Source: Aristolochia californica (taxonomy: Eukaryota; Streptophyta; Magnoliopsida; Piperales; Aristolochiaceae). From it: a stretch of DNA of 64,000 nt. Of the stretch, positions 24,481 through 35,569 are shown piece after piece. The notes under the pieces are model-generated. The model saw only the letters and a program-made list of their open reading frames with translations. It was not told the origin of the DNA and ran no database searches. The stretch's first letter is position 1. Each line of letters begins with the position of its first letter. The stretch is from assembly GCA_029961685.1 (NCBI GenBank), contig JARWKL010000008.1, positions 250,501 to 314,500 of the forward strand. The letters run 5' to 3'. The position numbers and the translations under genes were made by a program.

Positions 24481-26241
24481 TGTGGGCTGTGCAACTGTAC
24501 TGGCGCCCTTGTTGTGCCGCACTCGGGCTTCAATCCCGGACACAAACTTGCTGAATGAATGAAGAACGGAAGATGCCAAATCCTTCTGTTCAGAGAGTCG
24601 GCGCCTCTTATTCAATTTCCTCCGGCCGCTCTGTATCCACTCTCATTAATAACTAGCTGAGAAGTGATTAATAGCTGATCATGTACAGAACTGCATTTTT
24701 AATTAATAAAAGTTATCGTCTAAGTACAACTCTGTACTTCGATCATTATTTAAACTCCTAAACAATTTTGAAGTTAACATCTATTATAAATTAAATTCAT
24801 GCAAACCGGAGAAGGTTTGGTAGGGAGAAGAAATTCAGACCAACGCCCATAAGAATTTGTTTTTCTGTTTATAAGATCAATCAACATCGTCTGCAGAATA
24901 TGCACATAAATTTGTGTCGAGGAGACCCACACCGATCACGCTCCGGTTTACACAAGCAGCTGAGAAGAAAACAAAACGATCGTCGTCTATATCGTCAGCG
25001 CTCCAAGAGCCCACATCTCCCTCACAGTGACTTGAGCCTTTGATGGATGGCGTGCTTGCCTGGAATGTGATTTGATTTCAAATACTTAATAAAGTTTAAA
25101 CGGTGTCACGTCCTCGTACCAACCAAAGGAAGCGAATGTGTTTAGCAACTTTTGGCTCCGAGGAAGAGGCACAGGAATTTTCTAGCGACTGTCCTGTTCA
25201 AGTTGGAGAGCTTTCGCATTGAAGGGACCTTTCTGGTTGTGAAGTTGCAGTTCATCTCCGTATAGTAATTAGGCTGTAACAAGCCTCTTTCTTTTGGTTT
25301 TTTTTCTTGCATTATTTCTGAACTTCGAAAAGTATGGGGCGACAGAAGCTCTTGAAAGCATCACTTGAAAGAGGGAGGCATCGAGATTTTTTTTGTGTAA
25401 AATGTATTCTAAATGATTGATGTGATAGGCAAAATGACAAATACAGTTCGTCCGCAAAAATGTCTGAACTTTCATGAAGGGCAGACGTAGCCCAACTATT
25501 TACAAGATCAGTCGGGAATATTCTCATCAAGAAACGGCAACCAGAACCAACTGAGCCGATTGTTGTTATTTACCAGTCTCTGCCTTTGATTAGCATCCAA
25601 ATTGGACAGAAAGAAGAAAAAAAAAAACGGAGGATTGTCTCTGATATATGAAAGAGAAATGGGTTTCTTCTTTGTCAGAAAACAAATTTCCAAGTTGAGG
25701 TCCAGATAGAATGATCAATTCTCCTGTCTCTCACTAACTGGCTTTCAGGTCTCCTGAACTTCATCGATGATCGAGGTTTCTCGACAGACCCAAGTCGCAA
25801 AAAATCATGAAATTGTCGGCCAAGTGACGCATTGGTTTCATCATAAATTCATGATTCTCTGCAAATCAGATAATTATGGCAGGTTTACTGCGATGTTTAC
25901 TGCTTGTCTTCTTTGTTTCTGGTTCTGGGAATTGTTGCAGATGACTATCTATCTCCTCTGGACTTAAACAACATGTTCGTTTTCTTCTCCGTATTTTGTT
26001 TCCCTTGCAAATTGAAAAGTGATTTTTTTTTTTTATTGTTTGTTACTTTATTCTCCTCGAGCGTTCGCAGATATTAGTTGGGTCTGCCGATTCCACTGCT
26101 TTCTCACTCTTTTTTGGGCAACTTGGAGCCTTTCGATTTCACCTGTCGTAATCGCGTCGTTGCAACTAGCTGCTCAAATAGGACCCATATCCATATTTTT
26201 GATTGATAACCAATATAACCTTCAGTGAATTTCATTTATGA
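24481..26241. other. Intergenic region, no gene recognised
   Basis: About 1.7 kb with only short unrelated open frames. It separates the gypsy remnant from the copia insertion. Nothing specific could be identified. Confidence 0.45.
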
Positions 26242-26246
26242 CTCCG

Positions 26247-26473
26247 TATAAAACAAAGAACTGAAAAATAAGAACAGAGGTTGCACGAATGGTTTTTCGA
26301 TGATTTATTCTTTTCCGTTTAGGAGGTATTTATAATACATTACAAGTTGATTTTAGGATCAATTTAGATCCTAAAATCAAGGAATAGAATCAAGAATATA
26401 ATCACGGGATCGGAGGAAACAATCACGCTATACAGTTTCCTCCGATCACGCTATACAGTTATACATTTCAACA
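26247..26473 (-). repeat. 3' LTR of the copia element
   Basis: A 227-bp copy matching 31408-31634. On the element strand it starts TGTTGAAATG; its other end reads TATA on the plus strand where the partner LTR has TGTA, so the terminal CA is mutated. It contains two strong inverted repeats: a 12-bp stem with a 6-base loop (GATTTTAGGATC and its complement) and a 13-bp stem at 26408-26420 and 26435-26447. Confidence 0.95.
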
Positions 26474-26480
26474 CTCCCCC

Positions 26481-29400
26481 TCAAGTTGGTGCATAGATAT
26501 CAGTCAAACCCAACTTGTCAATTATACCATGAAATGCTTTTCCTGATACTGCCTTTGTGAGCATATCAGCCATTTGACTCGCAGATTGAATAAAGGGGAA
26601 TTGTATAATCTTTGCATCGAGGTTCTCTTTGATGAAATGACGATCAACTTCAACATGTTTAGTGCGATCATGTTGAACTGGATTGTGTGCAATTGCGATA
26701 GCTGCCTTGTTATCACAGTGAAAATTCATAGGTTTGTCGTATTCAATCCCTAAGTCTCTCAGTATATTCCGTATCCATAACAACTCGCATACACCATGAG
26801 CCATACCTCGAAATTCAGCTTCAGCACTTGATCTGGATACTACCTTCTGTTTTTTGCTTTTCCAAGTGACAAGATTCCCTTCCACAAAAGTAAAGTAACC
26901 CGACGTGGATCTTCTGGTTGTCTGATCACCTGCCCAATCAGAGTCTGTATACCCTTCAATACTAGAGATACCATTTTTTGAGAATAACAAACATTTTCCT
27001 GGAGCACTCTTTAAGTATCTCAAGATCCGATAGACTGCTTCCATATGTTCTTCACTTAGTGCATGCATGAACTGGCTCACAACGCTTACTGCATATGCTA
27101 CATCGGGCCTTGTGTGGGATAGGTAGATTAATCTTCCAACTAATCGCTGATAACGCCCTTTGTCTGCTGGAATTGATCTGGAAAAATTCCAAGTTTATGA
27201 TGCATTTCCATTGGCGTCTCTATTGGTTTACAGTCAAGCATTCCGGTTTCGGCTAGAAGATCCAACACATATTTTCGCTGTGAAAGTAAGACTCCATGTT
27301 CCGATCTTGCAACTTCAATACCCAAAAAATATTTAAGTTGTCCGAGATCCTTCATTTCAAATTTAGTAGCTAAATACTCCTGTAAAGCTTGCATTTCACC
27401 TGGGTCATCTCCTGTCACGACCATATCATCAACATATACAATTAATGCTGTTACCTTTCCTTCTTTGTGTTTTATAAACAAAGTATGATCTGAGTTACTT
27501 TGTTTATAACCAAACTCTTTCATTGTAGCCGAAAATCTCCCAAACCATGCTCTAGGTGACTGTTTCAGCCCATACAATGACTTCTTCAATTTACAAACTT
27601 TACCTTGAGACAAAGAACCACTTTTTACACCTGGTGGTAGTTCCATGTAGACTTCTTCTTCTAAGTCTCCATTGAGGAAGGCATTTTTAACGTCAAATTG
27701 TTGCAGAGGCCAGTCTCGATTTGCTGCTATAGATATAAGAATACGAATTGTATTGATCTTAGCTACTGGTGCAAAAGTATCCTGATAGTCTATCCCATAC
27801 CTTTGCGTATATCCTTTTGCAACTAGCCGAGCTTTATATCTGTCAATGCTTCCATCCGGTTTGAGTTTCAATGTGAACACCCATCGACATCCAATTATTT
27901 TTACTCCTTTAGGTTGGGGAACAAGTTCCCAAGTGGCATTTTTTTGTAGAGCCTCCATCTCTTCGTTCATCGCTTTTTTCCATTTTGGATCAGCTAATGC
28001 ATCCTGCACATTACTAGGAATAGAAACCCTGGATAATTGATCAACAGTAAATGCATATGATTTAGTCAACCTATGGGAGGACACATAGTTATTGATTGAG
28101 TATTTGGTCTTTGCTTCAAGATCAGGTTCATACTGTTTTTTTGGAACTCCCCTATTCAATCTTTGTGGATATCTAAAGGTTATGTTTTCTGTAGGAAGAC
28201 ATGTTTCAGTAGACTCATCAAACACAGGATTCGTATTTACCTGAGGAGGAACATTCTGGGTTGATTCTTCAGTTGTTGGTGCAGACGGGGGCAACTCTGG
28301 GGGTTCTTCAGGTGAAATTACTGAATCACAGTCTTGTTGCACATCATGACACTTTAAAAAATTCATTCACCGCTTCTAACTCAATAAATCGGCACCTCTT
28401 TCAACATCTCCGTTGGCTTCATGTGGAACATTCTCTTCATTTGAACTCTCCCCCTGAATAATAAGGGACTGATTCATGGAATGAGACATCTAACGTCACA
28501 TGGAGCTTGTTGGTGTGTGGATCATAACACCGATATCCTTTTTGAAGATCAGAGTAGCCAACAAATACACATCGCTTGACACATGGATCAAGTTTATTTC
28601 GCAAGATCTTTGGGATATGAACATAAGCGGTACACCTAAAAATTTGGGGTTCAAGATTTGGAAGATGGGGAATTGAAATCAGGGATTGTAGCTTATGTAG
28701 AGGAGTTTGAAAATCCAGTACTTTAGAAGGTGTTCGATTGATGAGGTAGGCAGCAGATGTGATAGCTTCACCCCAATAAAATCGAGGCATGTTCATGCCA
28801 AAGAGAGAGGCACGTACTACTTCCAAAAGTTGTCTATTCTTTCTTTCTGCCAATCCATTCTGTTGGGGAGTATAGGTGCAAGAAGTCTTGTGACAAATTC
28901 CATGAGTGGTCAGAAAAGTTTCGAGAGAAGCATTAACAAACTCAGTACCATTGTCAGATTGCAAAACACGAATTTGCTTTTGGTATTGAGTATGTATCAT
29001 GGTATGGAATTTCTGAAATGCTAGACTCACATCACTTTTGTGGATAAGCAGAGAGACCCAAGTCATTCAAGTGCATTCATCAATAAAAGTCACAAAGTAA
29101 CGAGCTCTAGAAATAGAGGGAATCTTGGCTGGACCCCAAACATCAGAATGAATAACCGCAAAAGGTTCAAAACTTTTATTCAAACTCGGGAAATAAGCAA
29201 TACGGTGGGTTTTAGCCAATTCACATGTGTCACAATAAAAATGCACATCAGTCAAACCTGAAAAAAGTTGAGGTCGCAATTTCTTAAGATAACCAAAGGA
29301 AAGGTGGCCTAATCGTTGGTGCCATAACTATACAGTTGTTTGAGCATTATCTTCACTGCTAGCTTGATTTGTCTGACTGATTTTCGATCCCCCGTTTTTT

Positions 29401-30742
29401 GTCAACTCCAAATAGTAGAGTTTGCCCCGTCTAACACCATAACCAAGAATCTTCCGGGTTAGAATGTCCTGAAAGACACAAAATGAGGGCCAAAAAGTTA
29501 CAGTACAAGCAAGAATGGAAGTAATTTGGCTAACAGACAAAAGGTTATATTCAAGAGAGGGAACCACAAGGACAATATCTAATGTCAGATTATTGGATAA
29601 GATAACAGATCCTTCCCCAGTAATAGGAGAGGTACTACCATTGGCTGTTGAAATAACAGATTGTGGAGAAGGTAGGATGGATTGTAACTGACTGGGATCC
29701 CTTGTCATGTGATCGGATGCACCTGTATCAATAATCCAAGGTCTATTCTTAGAATGTACAGAAAATACTAATGCATTATTGAGAATACCTGGATGGGCAA
29801 CATTTGCAGTAGGTAGCTCCTGATTCTCTTCCATGGATGTCACCATAGCTTTCCCAGCAGTCTTGTTACGGGGATTTTTTGAGAAATCCCACCACTCCGG
29901 ATAGCCAATAATCTCATAACACCGGTGTTGTGAATGTCCTTTTTTCCCGCAGTGAATACATACACGATTATTACCTTTGCCAGAGGATTGAGGGTGCCGA
30001 CTGTTTGATGATCCTTGTCGGCTTTGGTTGACCAACATCGACGAGTTCTCGGAGACTGGGCGATAGCTCCCCATTGTCTGTCTCTGTTGATATTCGCGTC
30101 TGACATAGGCATATGTACTTTCCAAATCAAGTTTGGGATCTTTTCGCAAAATTTCTCCACGAACTTGATCAAATGCGAAGTCAAGCCCACTGAGAAAAAT
30201 ATGAACCCGAAGCCTAGCCATTGCAGAGTGCAACTGGATTAACCCTTCGACTATTCCTTCCTGAGATATAGTTTTATGATCAATCTCTTGGAAAATAGCA
30301 ACCAGTTCATTGTAGTATGTGGATAACGGTCTACCATTTTGTTTGGTAGAAAAAGATCTCTGGTTCAACTCAAATATACAAGTTTCATCGGATCCATCAT
30401 AGAATGTTTTTGATACTGCTTCCCATATCTCCTTGGCAGTGGAGAGGCGAATAAATCGCTGCATGAGCAATGGACTTATGGAGTCAATAAGCCAACTTTT
30501 AACTCTTTGATTTTCAGTAATCCATGCTCCAAGATTAGCATCACCAAATGCTGGTTTTTTTGTTTCGCCGGTGAGTATCCAGCTTTGTTGCATGCGCCAA
30601 TTCGCATCTCCATGAGTTGGGACCATAATGAATAATTGGTCTCATTGAGGATAATTCCAGTTGGAAACGCAGAATTATCTTGGTGGACTATAATCTGTGG
30701 TGATGGGATAAGGTCGGTAGATGCGCTTGTAGGGGTGGCCAT
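26481..30742 (-). pseudogene. Copia gag-pol polyprotein, broken
   Basis: Open pieces follow each other on the minus strand: gag (30742 to about 30580, then 30626-29328 in another frame), integrase (29279-29067 and 29066-28437), reverse transcriptase (28366-27140) and RNase H (27080-26481). Seen motifs: zinc knuckle CIHCGKKGHSQHRC; protease DTGASDHM; integrase HSDVWGP, SDNGTEF and AERKNR; reverse transcriptase YVDDMVVTG; RNase H SSAEAEFRGMAHG. Lesions include a frameshift in gag near 30580, a TGA between the two integrase pieces at about 29065 where the frame is otherwise continuous, breaks near 29300 and 28400, and a frameshift near 27140. The element can no longer make its own polyprotein. 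Confidence 0.93.
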
Positions 30743-30753
30743 CGATCTGATTT

Positions 30754-31190
30754 TTTTTTTTTTTTTTAATCCGGTCCGGTCCGGTTCAGTCCGGTCCGGT
30801 TCGGTACGATCTGGGCGGATTCAATTCTGGTCCGCTCTAGTGCTGGTCCGATCCGGTTCGAGTTTAGACCGGTTCGATCCGATTCGGTCGACCCGCCGGT
30901 CTGGGTTGACAAGAAAAATAAATTAACAGTACCTAAGTTTAAAAAAAAATACCATCGTCTTCGGCAACGACGGTCTTCATCTTCGGCAACGGCAGTGGAG
31001 CGTCAGCTTCAGTCGGAAAAAGGGTGGTGATGCCGTCGTCGGCGCTTGTCGGCGATTGTCGGAACTCGTCGGTGACGTGATTCCGACTACGTAAAACGCT
31101 TCGTCTTCAGCAACGACAGCCTTCGTCTTCGGCAACGGCAGTCTTCGTCGTCGGCAACGGCAGCCTTCGTCTTCGGCAACGACAGCGGAG
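30754..31190 (-). repeat. Repeat-rich leader of the copia element
   Basis: Between the gag start and the primer-binding site lie a T17-type run (about 30752-30768), a degenerate tandem array of CCGGTCCGGT/CCGGTTCGGT units (to about 30895) and a second degenerate array around CTTCGTCTTCGGCAACG (about 30955-31190). Copia leaders are usually shorter and not tandemly repeated. On the element strand the first block reads as a CCGG-rich array ending in poly(A) just before the gag ATG, so it could be a separate small retroposed insertion. Confidence 0.7.
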
Positions 31191-31395
31191 TGTCGGCTTC
31201 AGTCGTAACAGTGTGGTGGTGCAGTCGTCGGCGTCGGCGACGTTCTTTTGGCGTCGGGATAGCCGGAATATGGAGTTGTAGAAACAGAGTTCTGCAACTC
31301 CGACAGATTTTTCCTTCCTCCGGCTTCCTCCTTCGGCGATTACAGGAGCACTTAGCTTCGACTTTCTGCGACGTAAAAGAGAGGAAAATTCTCCT

Positions 31396-31407
31396 GCTCT
31401 GATACCA
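31396..31407 (-). other. tRNA-Met primer-binding site of copia element
   Basis: The minus strand reads TGGTATCAGAGC, the standard complement of the plant initiator tRNA-Met 3' end. It abuts the inner end of the 5' LTR with no spacer. Confidence 0.95.
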
Positions 31408-31634
31408 TGTAAAACAGAGAACCAAAAAATAAGAACAGAAGTTGAACGAATGGTTTTCCGATGATTTATTCTTCTCCGTTTAGGAGGTATTTATAATACA
31501 TTACAAGTTGATTTTAGGATCAATTTAGATCCTAAAATCAAGGAATAGAATCAAGAATATAATCACGGGATCGGAGTAAACAATCACGCTATACAGTTTA
31601 CTCCGATCACGCTATACAGCTATACATTTCAACA
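31408..31634 (-). repeat. 5' LTR of the copia element
   Basis: A 227-bp LTR with intact ends (TGTTGAA to TTTACA on the element strand). It has the same two inverted repeats as its partner. In the larger hairpin (31569-31581 with 31596-31608) one base pair differs from the other LTR on both arms, so pairing is kept. Confidence 0.95.
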
Positions 31635-31746
31635 CTCCGATTAATATAGACTTATTTGTTAATTACAGATATTAGAAACTTTCCTTCGGATTTTCAGCTT
31701 CTGCAACACTGGCAAAGTTTAAATCCGCTTCTGCAACACTGGCAAA

Positions 31747-33281
31747 GGGGGGGTTAGTGCACATGACTCAGGACATGATCTTCATGCGCATTACGCAGGT
31801 CATGTCCTGATGTCGTTAGAGAACGCCCAAATTCATGTCATGTACATGAATATACATGAATCAAGAGTTCATGTCTCAAGAGTAAAGGGCGGAAAGTGCT
31901 TTCCGCCCAATTTTGAGAATCATGTACATGACTCTCGCGCGGGGCTGTCTCTCGGGGATCTCTCTGCCGCACACCCTCTCTGCCGTTGCATTCCGGCAGC
32001 CCTCTCTCTTTCTCTGCTCCCTCTCTCGTCTCCTTTCCCGCAGCCCTCTCTCGTCTCCGTTCCCGCAGCCCTCTCTCGTCTCCGTTCTCCGTTCCCGCAG
32101 CCCTCTCTCGTCTCCGTTCTCCGTTCCCGCAGTCCTCTCTCGTCTCCATTCCCGCAACCCTCTCTCATTCTCTGCTCCCACTCTCATTTCCGCAGCCCTC
32201 TCTCGTCTCCATTCCCGCAACCCTCTCTCATTCTCTGCTCCCTCTCTCATTTCCGCAGCCCTCTCTCATTCCCGCAAAGCACGGGAGGTCAAACATTTGC
32301 AGAGCTTCTCGGCCTCCCTCTCTTCTCCCTCTCGGCGTACCGTCGGAGCGCCGCCTCTGTCGGCATTGCCCCCCGCCGCCGTCGCCGGCCATTGCCTTTG
32401 CCTTTCCCGGCCCCGTCGCCATCGCCCCGCTGGCTCGCTGCTGAGGAAGACGAAGATGTTTAATTTTTCCTAAGTTAGGAAAAATTAAACTATCTTCATA
32501 AAAATTATTATTTTATAATTTTTATTTATAAGATAATTATTTTTATTTATAAAATAATTATTTTTATTTTACAATTACTATATTAAAATAGTGATTTAAT
32601 AGTTATAATTAAAATATTATTAAAATAAATATTTGATAACTTATTTTGGCATAATTATCCGATTGTTATAGTTAATTAAACCAATTGTTTTAAATTTTGT
32701 GATAATATATTATTAATTAATAATACATAAAATATATTATGTACAAATATATAGTGTGTTAAAGTTATGATTAGATCAATTTTTTCTCTTAAATTATTCA
32801 TTTTTAGGTTAAAATATATCATATGTTATTAATAAATTAATAACTTAATGTATTACTTTTGTTTTTTTATTTATAATGTTATTTATTTATTATTTGTAAT
32901 TAATCATATACGTATTTCACTGGCTCGTGTAATTACCATATTAATGTACAATAAAATATCTAATTCAATTAATAAATATATTAGTATATTTAATTATACT
33001 TTCAATAACTTATTCGTGTAGTAATAATGGTTGTTTTACCTAATTTGGGGTTTAAGGATTATGTTGTAATTGAGTGCACTGTAAAGGTTTAGAAATTCTC
33101 TTGTTTTTTATGTTTTTCTCATGTTGGGGCACTAACACTGGAAACTGTTTTCCAGTGCACATGAAGTCGTCAACACTAAAACACAAATTCTTACTTGATC
33201 TTCATGTACATGACATGACATGATCTTCATGTTGGACATGACTTGATCTTCAAGAATCCACTTTGGGGCACTAACCCCCCC
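31747..33281 (-). mobile_element. TIR transposon, family copy B (non-autonomous)
   Basis: The ends are GGGGGGGTTAGTGC and its exact inverse, flanked by AAA on both sides (31744-31746 and 33282-33284). The order is CATG-rich subterminal part, CT-rich core of CCCTCTCTCGTCTCC-type units (about 31980-32280), AT-rich arm (about 32460-33030) and right subterminal part. Reverse-complemented, it matches copy A part for part. The serine- and proline-rich open frames inside (for example 31810-32463) are by-products of the repeat core. No transposase is visible, so mobility would need an enzyme from elsewhere. The target site is the second unit of a short tandem duplication (31697-31746). Confidence 0.88.
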
Positions 33282-33284
33282 AAA

Positions 33285-35033
33285 GTTTGATTTATTTTGT
33301 GGAGGTATCTCCCGTTTAGCTCTGTCTCTTCCGCGAAAATTATTCTTTTAGACACCCAATCCATCTGTATTATCTTATAACCTTCGAGATTTTTTAGTTC
33401 TTATCCTTCCCTGTTTTTCCGTTTTACATTCCTTGATTGGTTTCAGATAGGTTTCATGGTGTTTTTGTTTTGTTTTTTTTTTTTTTTGAGAAAATTGTTT
33501 CATGGTGTTATGTCCAAGACTATCATAATTATTCTCCGGTCCTGTTACTGGTTTTAATCAATGTAGCTTCAGATATTTCAGGCAATAATTTCTGCAGTCT
33601 CTGTCTACGAAAGGTCATCAAGTGAAAGATCAATCCTTCATCTTTTAATGCAGCAATTGATGTTCTCTATTCTTGGGCAGGCAGAAATTTATAGCCTACA
33701 ACTGTGCTAAGCTTCTTGGGAAAATTTTATGTGCAGAAAGCAAAAGAAGAAGACATGGGAAATCTACTGCATTTCCCTTTAGAGGTATACGTCTTGAAAT
33801 GCAGAGTTGCCATCGTCTTTGCCGTTAGGTTGAAGAGCGATAATCTCGAAAAATGATATCTTGGCTGGTTTCCTGATTTCCTCTCTGGAAAAATGATATT
33901 TTTGGCGGTTTTGTTTCCTCTCGCGGTAAAAACAGAAACCCGGCGACCAGAGTGTCGGAAACAGGGTGTTACTGTTCTGTCAAAAACAGCGAAGCAAAGG
34001 GTGCTGAAAATGACTTTTGTCGTTATGGTATAGAAACAGGGTGAAACCAAGGAACCAGGAGAAAAGGCGGGTCTTTTACAGCCATTGAAGAGTCAAAAAA
34101 ACGAGGACGGATGGACTAGACTTCACTTACAAGCCCTGGGTCGCAGTCGGTGATTATAAAAAGTATCCGATTGCGTGTTTTTACTGTCAGAGTTTAGACA
34201 GGACCACGGCGATAATAGAAGGAATTTTGATTTTTACCATTGGTTCTGTTCTCCTTCTTGCAGGAGAGGATTTTATTTATTTAGTTGCTATTTGATGGAA
34301 GCTTTTTAGTGATTTCTGTTTGGATTTCAGTGAGTGCACTGAAGGGTGTCTGGAAATGGGCTGCTATTATTTGATTGGAGAGCTGAGGTTACCTTCCTGC
34401 AGCGATGGCTATGAGAGGCTCGATCATTTTAAACGAGGTTTGATTTTGGGGGGTTTTTGTTGAGAAGACAATGGTGATCGCGGGGTTTTATGTAATTGGG
34501 TTTTCCATCTGAAAAGCTGCTTTTGAATCTCTTTTTACCAGTACAGACATATGATTCCTTGGTCTGGTTGTAGTGGCCTCTTTCATCTCGCAATCCAAAA
34601 CCCTAGTTCCTTCTGCTAGAATTCCATTCATGACCTGCCTTAATGTCTCTGGCACCACCAAGCTCGCTGCCTCCATTTATTGGGCTCTTCTTGTCGTCTG
34701 AAAGAATTACACTGTTGCGTCTCTGCTGAGATTTGTTGGCATGGGTTTTTTAGAGCATCCGAATTTCGTCAGGCCCAGATGCCTTAATTTCTTGATTGTT
34801 GATTTTTCTTTTTAGAGCTTAGTGAAATTCCACCTGCTGTTTCTGGGTCACCATCTGCCTCTGTCTTCCGATCACCTTTAAGTTATTACAGAAGCCTGTG
34901 GAACTTCTGTCAATATCACTCCAGCCACACTCAGATCGATCTTGTGTGCGCTACTGAAAAATATTTGGTGTCCTTTCAAATGTTCTGTGGATTATGCTCC
35001 TTGTTTAAATAAATACGCACGTAAGGTACCAGA
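33285..35033. other. Intergenic region upstream of the MYB gene
   Basis: About 1.7 kb without a recognisable protein. The part nearest 35034 probably contains the promoter and untranslated first exon(s) of the MYB gene; no exon boundary there can be proved from sequence alone. Confidence 0.45.
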
Positions 35034-35537
35034 ATGGATGAGACTGGCAAGAGCTCCTCTTGGACTAGAGAACAGGAGAAGGCATTTGAGAATGGCATAG
35101 CAACTCACCCTGAGGATTCCACTGATCGTTGGGGGAAAATTGCAGCCTCTGTACCCGGAAAAACGGCTGATGATGTTAAACATCATTATGAGCTCCTTGT
35201 GGAAGATATTAATGGCATTGAATCTGGCTGTGTGCCTCTCCCTTGCTACGTTTCTTCCTCAGATGGGTCTGCTGACCACACAAGTGAAGGCGGGTCCAGT
35301 AGGAAAAGCTCTCATTTTGGCCATTTTCAGAATGAATCCAGTCATGGGGGGAAAACTTCAAGATCCGATCAAGAACGTCGCAAAGGAATAGCATGGACAG
35401 AAGATGAACACAGGTATTTCTTGCTCTGGGTCTTGAGTTTATATAGAATCTGTGGATATGGATTAGTTGCTGTTCTATTACTTTAATTTGTAGTGGATAT
35501 GCACCTACTTATTAAATAGAATTGTTGAGACCACTTC

Positions 35538-35569
<32 letters not shown>

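Larger units (their letters stand above)
26247..31634 (-). mobile_element. Ty1/copia LTR retrotransposon, full structure, disabled
   Basis: The element is bounded by two 227-bp LTRs and flanked by the 5-bp duplication CTCCG (26242-26246 and 31635-31639). Reading leftward, the 5' LTR is 31408-31634. It is followed at once by a primer-binding site complementary to initiator tRNA-Met (31396-31407), an unusual repeat-rich leader, the gag-pol region (30742 down to 26481), a polypurine tract (26474-26482) and the 3' LTR. Domain order is gag, protease, integrase, reverse transcriptase, RNase H, which defines Ty1/copia. Several frameshifts and a stop disable it. By eye the LTRs differ at about 11 positions (about 95% identity), so the insertion is neither very recent nor ancient. 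Confidence 0.95.

Noticed and set aside
31810..32463. 217-codon Ser/Pro/Leu-rich open frame in transposon B
   Set aside because: Made of repeated CCCTCTCTCGTCTCC-type units and open in several frames at once; not a protein gene.
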